Shown here: one piece after another, positions 21,877 through 23,767 of the stretch
Position numbering within the stretch: the stretch's first letter is position 1
Layout: every line of letters begins with the position of its first letter
Origin: Gammaproteobacteria bacterium
GTDB taxonomy: Bacteria; Pseudomonadota; Gammaproteobacteria; Granulosicoccales; Granulosicoccaceae
NCBI GenBank assembly: GCA_020444765.1
Contig: JAGRHW010000009.1
Location: forward strand, 1-23,767
Direction of reading: 5' to 3'
DNA: 23,767 nucleotides
Notes under the pieces: generated by a model
Databases searched by the model: none
What the model saw: the letters and a program-made list of their open reading frames with translations, nothing else
What the model was told of the DNA's origin: nothing
Made by a program: the position numbers and the translations under genes

Positions 21877-23355
21877 ATGAGCACCAAAAGCCTGGGTAAC
21901 CCATTCGACGAAAAAACACACCTGACGCACGGCAGCCACTGTCATTGCGAGACCTGCCGACATGAAATGGCCAACCCCGAAGGCAGCAGCGAAAAAAGCC
22001 GACGCATGGCCATGGAAAAAGCCGCCGAGGCCTGTGCAAATACGCCTTTGCAACACAGACAGGCGGCCGGGACCGGCAGCGATTTCCCTGACAGCCAGGA
22101 GGCGATCATCGACCGTGCCGTGGAGAGCGCAATCGTGCGCGGATTGTTCAATCACAACGAGCAAAGCCGGCGCAGTTTTATCAAGCTGGTCGGTGGTGGC
22201 ACGCTGGCCGCGGCGCTGTCGAGCCTCATCCCACTGGACAAGGTCAAGGCCGCGGTCAAAGACAATATGGGTCCGCTGGAGAAGACCAAACTCAAGGTCG
22301 GTTTTGTACCGATCACCTGCGCCACGCCGATTATCATGGCCCAACCCATGGGTTTTTATGCCAAGTATGGCCTGGATGTGGATGTGATTAAAACCGCCGG
22401 CTGGGCAGTGGCGCGTGATAAATCACTCAACAAGGAATACGACGCCTCGCATATGCTCACGCCGATGCCGCTCGCCATGAGTATGGGTGCCGGCTCGACC
22501 GCCACGCCTTACATCATGCCAGCGGTGGAGAATATCAACGGCCAGGCCATCGTTCTGCATAACAAGCACAAGGACAAGCGTGACCCCAAAGACTGGAAAG
22601 GCTTCAAATTCGGCGTGCCGTTTGAATATTCCATGCATAATTTCCTGCTGCGTTATTATGTGGCCGAACACGGCATAGATCCGGATCAGGACATCCAGAT
22701 CCGCGTGGTGCCGCCGCCGGAGATGGTCGCCAATCTGCGCGCCGGCAACCTTGATGGTTACCTTTCTCCCGACCCTTTCAATCAACGCGCGGTTTACGAA
22801 AAAGTCGGTTTTATCCATCTGCTGACCAAGGAAATCTGGGAGGGACACCCTTGCTGTGCATTTGCCTGTAGCGAAGCCTTTGCCACCGAGTTCCCGAATA
22901 CCTACGCGGCCCTGTTCAAAGCCATTGTGGATGCTACTCACTATTCCGCCAAACCGGAAAACCGCGAAGAAATCGCCAAGGCAATTTCGCCGAAGAACTA
23001 CCTCAACCAGCCCGAGATTGTCGTCAAGCAGGTACTGACCGGCCGCTATGTGGACGGCCTGGAGCAAAAAGTCTTCGACGTACCGGATCGCATCGATTTC
23101 GATCCCTTCCCCTGGCACTCGATGGCGGTATGGATTCTCACCCAGATGAAACGCTGGGGCTATGTCGAGGGCGACATTGACTACAAGGCCATAGCCGAGC
23201 AGGTTTATGTAGCGGCCGATACCGCCGAAGTCATGAAAGACCTCGGCTACGAGCCGCCGTCCAGCACCTATGAAAACTACACCATCATGGGCAAGACCTT
23301 CGATTACACCAAACCGGAGGAATACATCCAGAGCTTTGCCATCAAACGGGTGTAA
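21877..23355 (+). CDS. CmpA/NrtA-family ABC substrate-binding protein with Tat signal
   Basis: A 492-residue receptor of the nitrate/bicarbonate/cyanate-type ABC importer family. The binding domain begins about residue 138 (KLKVGFVPITCATPIIMAQPMGFYAKYGLDVDVIKTAGWAVARD) and contains HMLTPMPLAMSMGAG, NINGQAIVLHN, FEYSMHNFLLRYY, VVPPPEMVANLRAGNLDGYL and EIWEGHPCCAF. A twin-arginine motif SRRSFIK (97-103) followed by GGGTLAAALSSLIP directs folded export. Before it lies an unusually long N-terminal region with HCHCETC (21-27). I prefer the ATG at 21877, with GGAG about 10 bases upstream, over in-frame ATGs at 21844 and 21868. Sigma-54 control fits nitrogen supply (nitrate, nitrite or cyanate) but the ligand is not proven. 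The permease gene follows after three bases. Confidence 0.92.
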   Translation: MSTKSLGNPFDEKTHLTHGSHCHCETCRHEMANPEGSSEKSRRMAMEKAAEACANTPLQHRQAAGTGSDFPDSQEAIIDRAVESAIVRGLFNHNEQSRRSFIKLVGGGTLAAALSSLIPLDKVKAAVKDNMGPLEKTKLKVGFVPITCATPIIMAQPMGFYAKYGLDVDVIKTAGWAVARDKSLNKEYDASHMLTPMPLAMSMGAGSTATPYIMPAVENINGQAIVLHNKHKDKRDPKDWKGFKFGVPFEYSMHNFLLRYYVAEHGIDPDQDIQIRVVPPPEMVANLRAGNLDGYLSPDPFNQRAVYEKVGFIHLLTKEIWEGHPCCAFACSEAFATEFPNTYAALFKAIVDATHYSAKPENREEIAKAISPKNYLNQPEIVVKQVLTGRYVDGLEQKVFDVPDRIDFDPFPWHSMAVWILTQMKRWGYVEGDIDYKAIAEQVYVAADTAEVMKDLGYEPPSSTYENYTIMGKTFDYTKPEEYIQSFAIKRV

Positions 23356-23358
23356 ATC

Positions 23359-23767
23359 ATGCTCAAATCCATTAATGCAAGAGCGGCAATCGTGTCGCTC
23401 CTTATTCTGCTGGTCTCCATGACTGTCTGGGAAGCACTCAACCAGCCTCCCGAGGCTTCCGCGGCCCTGAGCGAGTTTGAACAGCTGATGGGCGGCGCCG
23501 ATCAGGAAGCCCGGGTGCCGCCGCCCTCGCAGGTTCTCAGTCATGCCTGGGATGAACTCAGCAACCCTTTCTATGACGCCGGGCCCAATGATAAAGGCAT
23601 CGGCATCCAGTTGGCTTATTCCCTCTACCGGGTGCTGGCCGGCTATTTCGCCGCCGCGCTGGTAGCCATTCCTCTGGGATTCCTGATCGGCATGTCACCG
23701 CTGATGTACAAGGCACTCAACCCGTTTATCCAGGTGTTGCGGCCTATTTCGCCTCTGGCCTGGATGC
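23359..23767 (+). CDS. NrtB-type ABC transporter permease, 5' part
   Basis: The reading frame is open from the ATG at 23359 to the window end (about 136 residues). It has a first membrane segment near the start (AAIVSLLILLVSMTVWEAL), a periplasmic linker, and then SLYRVLAGYFAAALVAIPLGFLIGMSPLMYKALNPFIQVLRPISPLAWM, which is the typical entry into the NrtB/TauC-type permease core. It begins three bases after the binding-protein stop, in the same operon. The rest of the gene, and presumably one or more ATPase genes, lies beyond the window. Confidence 0.92.
   Translation, partial: MLKSINARAAIVSLLILLVSMTVWEALNQPPEASAALSEFEQLMGGADQEARVPPPSQVLSHAWDELSNPFYDAGPNDKGIGIQLAYSLYRVLAGYFAAALVAIPLGFLIGMSPLMYKALNPFIQVLRPISPLAWM

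Noticed and set aside
22423..23544. Long minus-strand open frame (373 residues) opposite the NrtA-like gene
   Set aside because: It is a shadow of a clearly recognised binding-protein gene and extends past it into the permease.

Overview
The window looks like a piece of a GC-rich gammaproteobacterial chromosome. The pointers are a DctPQM TRAP transporter, a Zur-type operator of the gammaproteobacterial form, a sigma-54 promoter with a PAS/AAA+/Fis activator, and a feoA-feoB operon with a FeoB-associated Cys-rich protein. This placement is inferred from gene content, not from a database search. I saw no rRNA, tRNA, insertion sequence, phage gene or CRISPR array. Coding density is high and the long intergenic stretches are mostly regulatory.

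Layout. (1) 1-1866: the C-terminal end of a TonB-dependent receptor (ZnuD-like ending), then a secreted phytase-like/esterase-like protein and a strong hairpin shared with the convergent operon. (2) 1913-6859: a catabolic island with two divergent arms. The minus arm is a 4-oxalocrotonate-type tautomerase followed by dctP, dctQ and dctM. The plus arm is a bicupin protein followed by an IclR-family regulator. The AT-rich divergent promoter region holds a perfect 17-bp palindrome (GTATCGATGATCGATAC) and a degenerate second copy, each overlapping or just downstream of a promoter, so the IclR protein very probably controls both arms. (3) 7126-10856: a Zur box lying on a sigma-70 promoter drives a COG0523 (ZigA/YciC-like) metallochaperone GTPase and a DUF1826 protein; a SulP anion transporter follows. 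(4) 10979-16854 (minus): a compact iron operon feoA-feoB-Cys-rich membrane protein-ABC ATPase-ABC membrane protein-DUF4857-like protein, with overlapping or nearly touching genes and an FNR-like site upstream. (5) 17151-19512: a small secreted Cys-containing protein and an exported M1-like metallopeptidase. (6) 19648-23767: a sigma-54 activator with PAS domains, divergent from a CmpA/NrtA-type ABC importer operon (binding protein plus the start of the permease). Between them lie three ACGA-N4-TCGT dyads and a well-spaced -24/-12 promoter.

The most interesting points are: the DUF1826 protein, which has an HxD...H-X10-R pattern like a 2-oxoglutarate/Fe(II) oxygenase and sits in a zinc-starvation operon; the ABC/DUF4857 module fused in organisation to feoAB; the nearly complete, readable control regions of the IclR and sigma-54 systems; and the His/Cys-rich extension about 95 residues long in front of the Tat motif of the NrtA-like protein.
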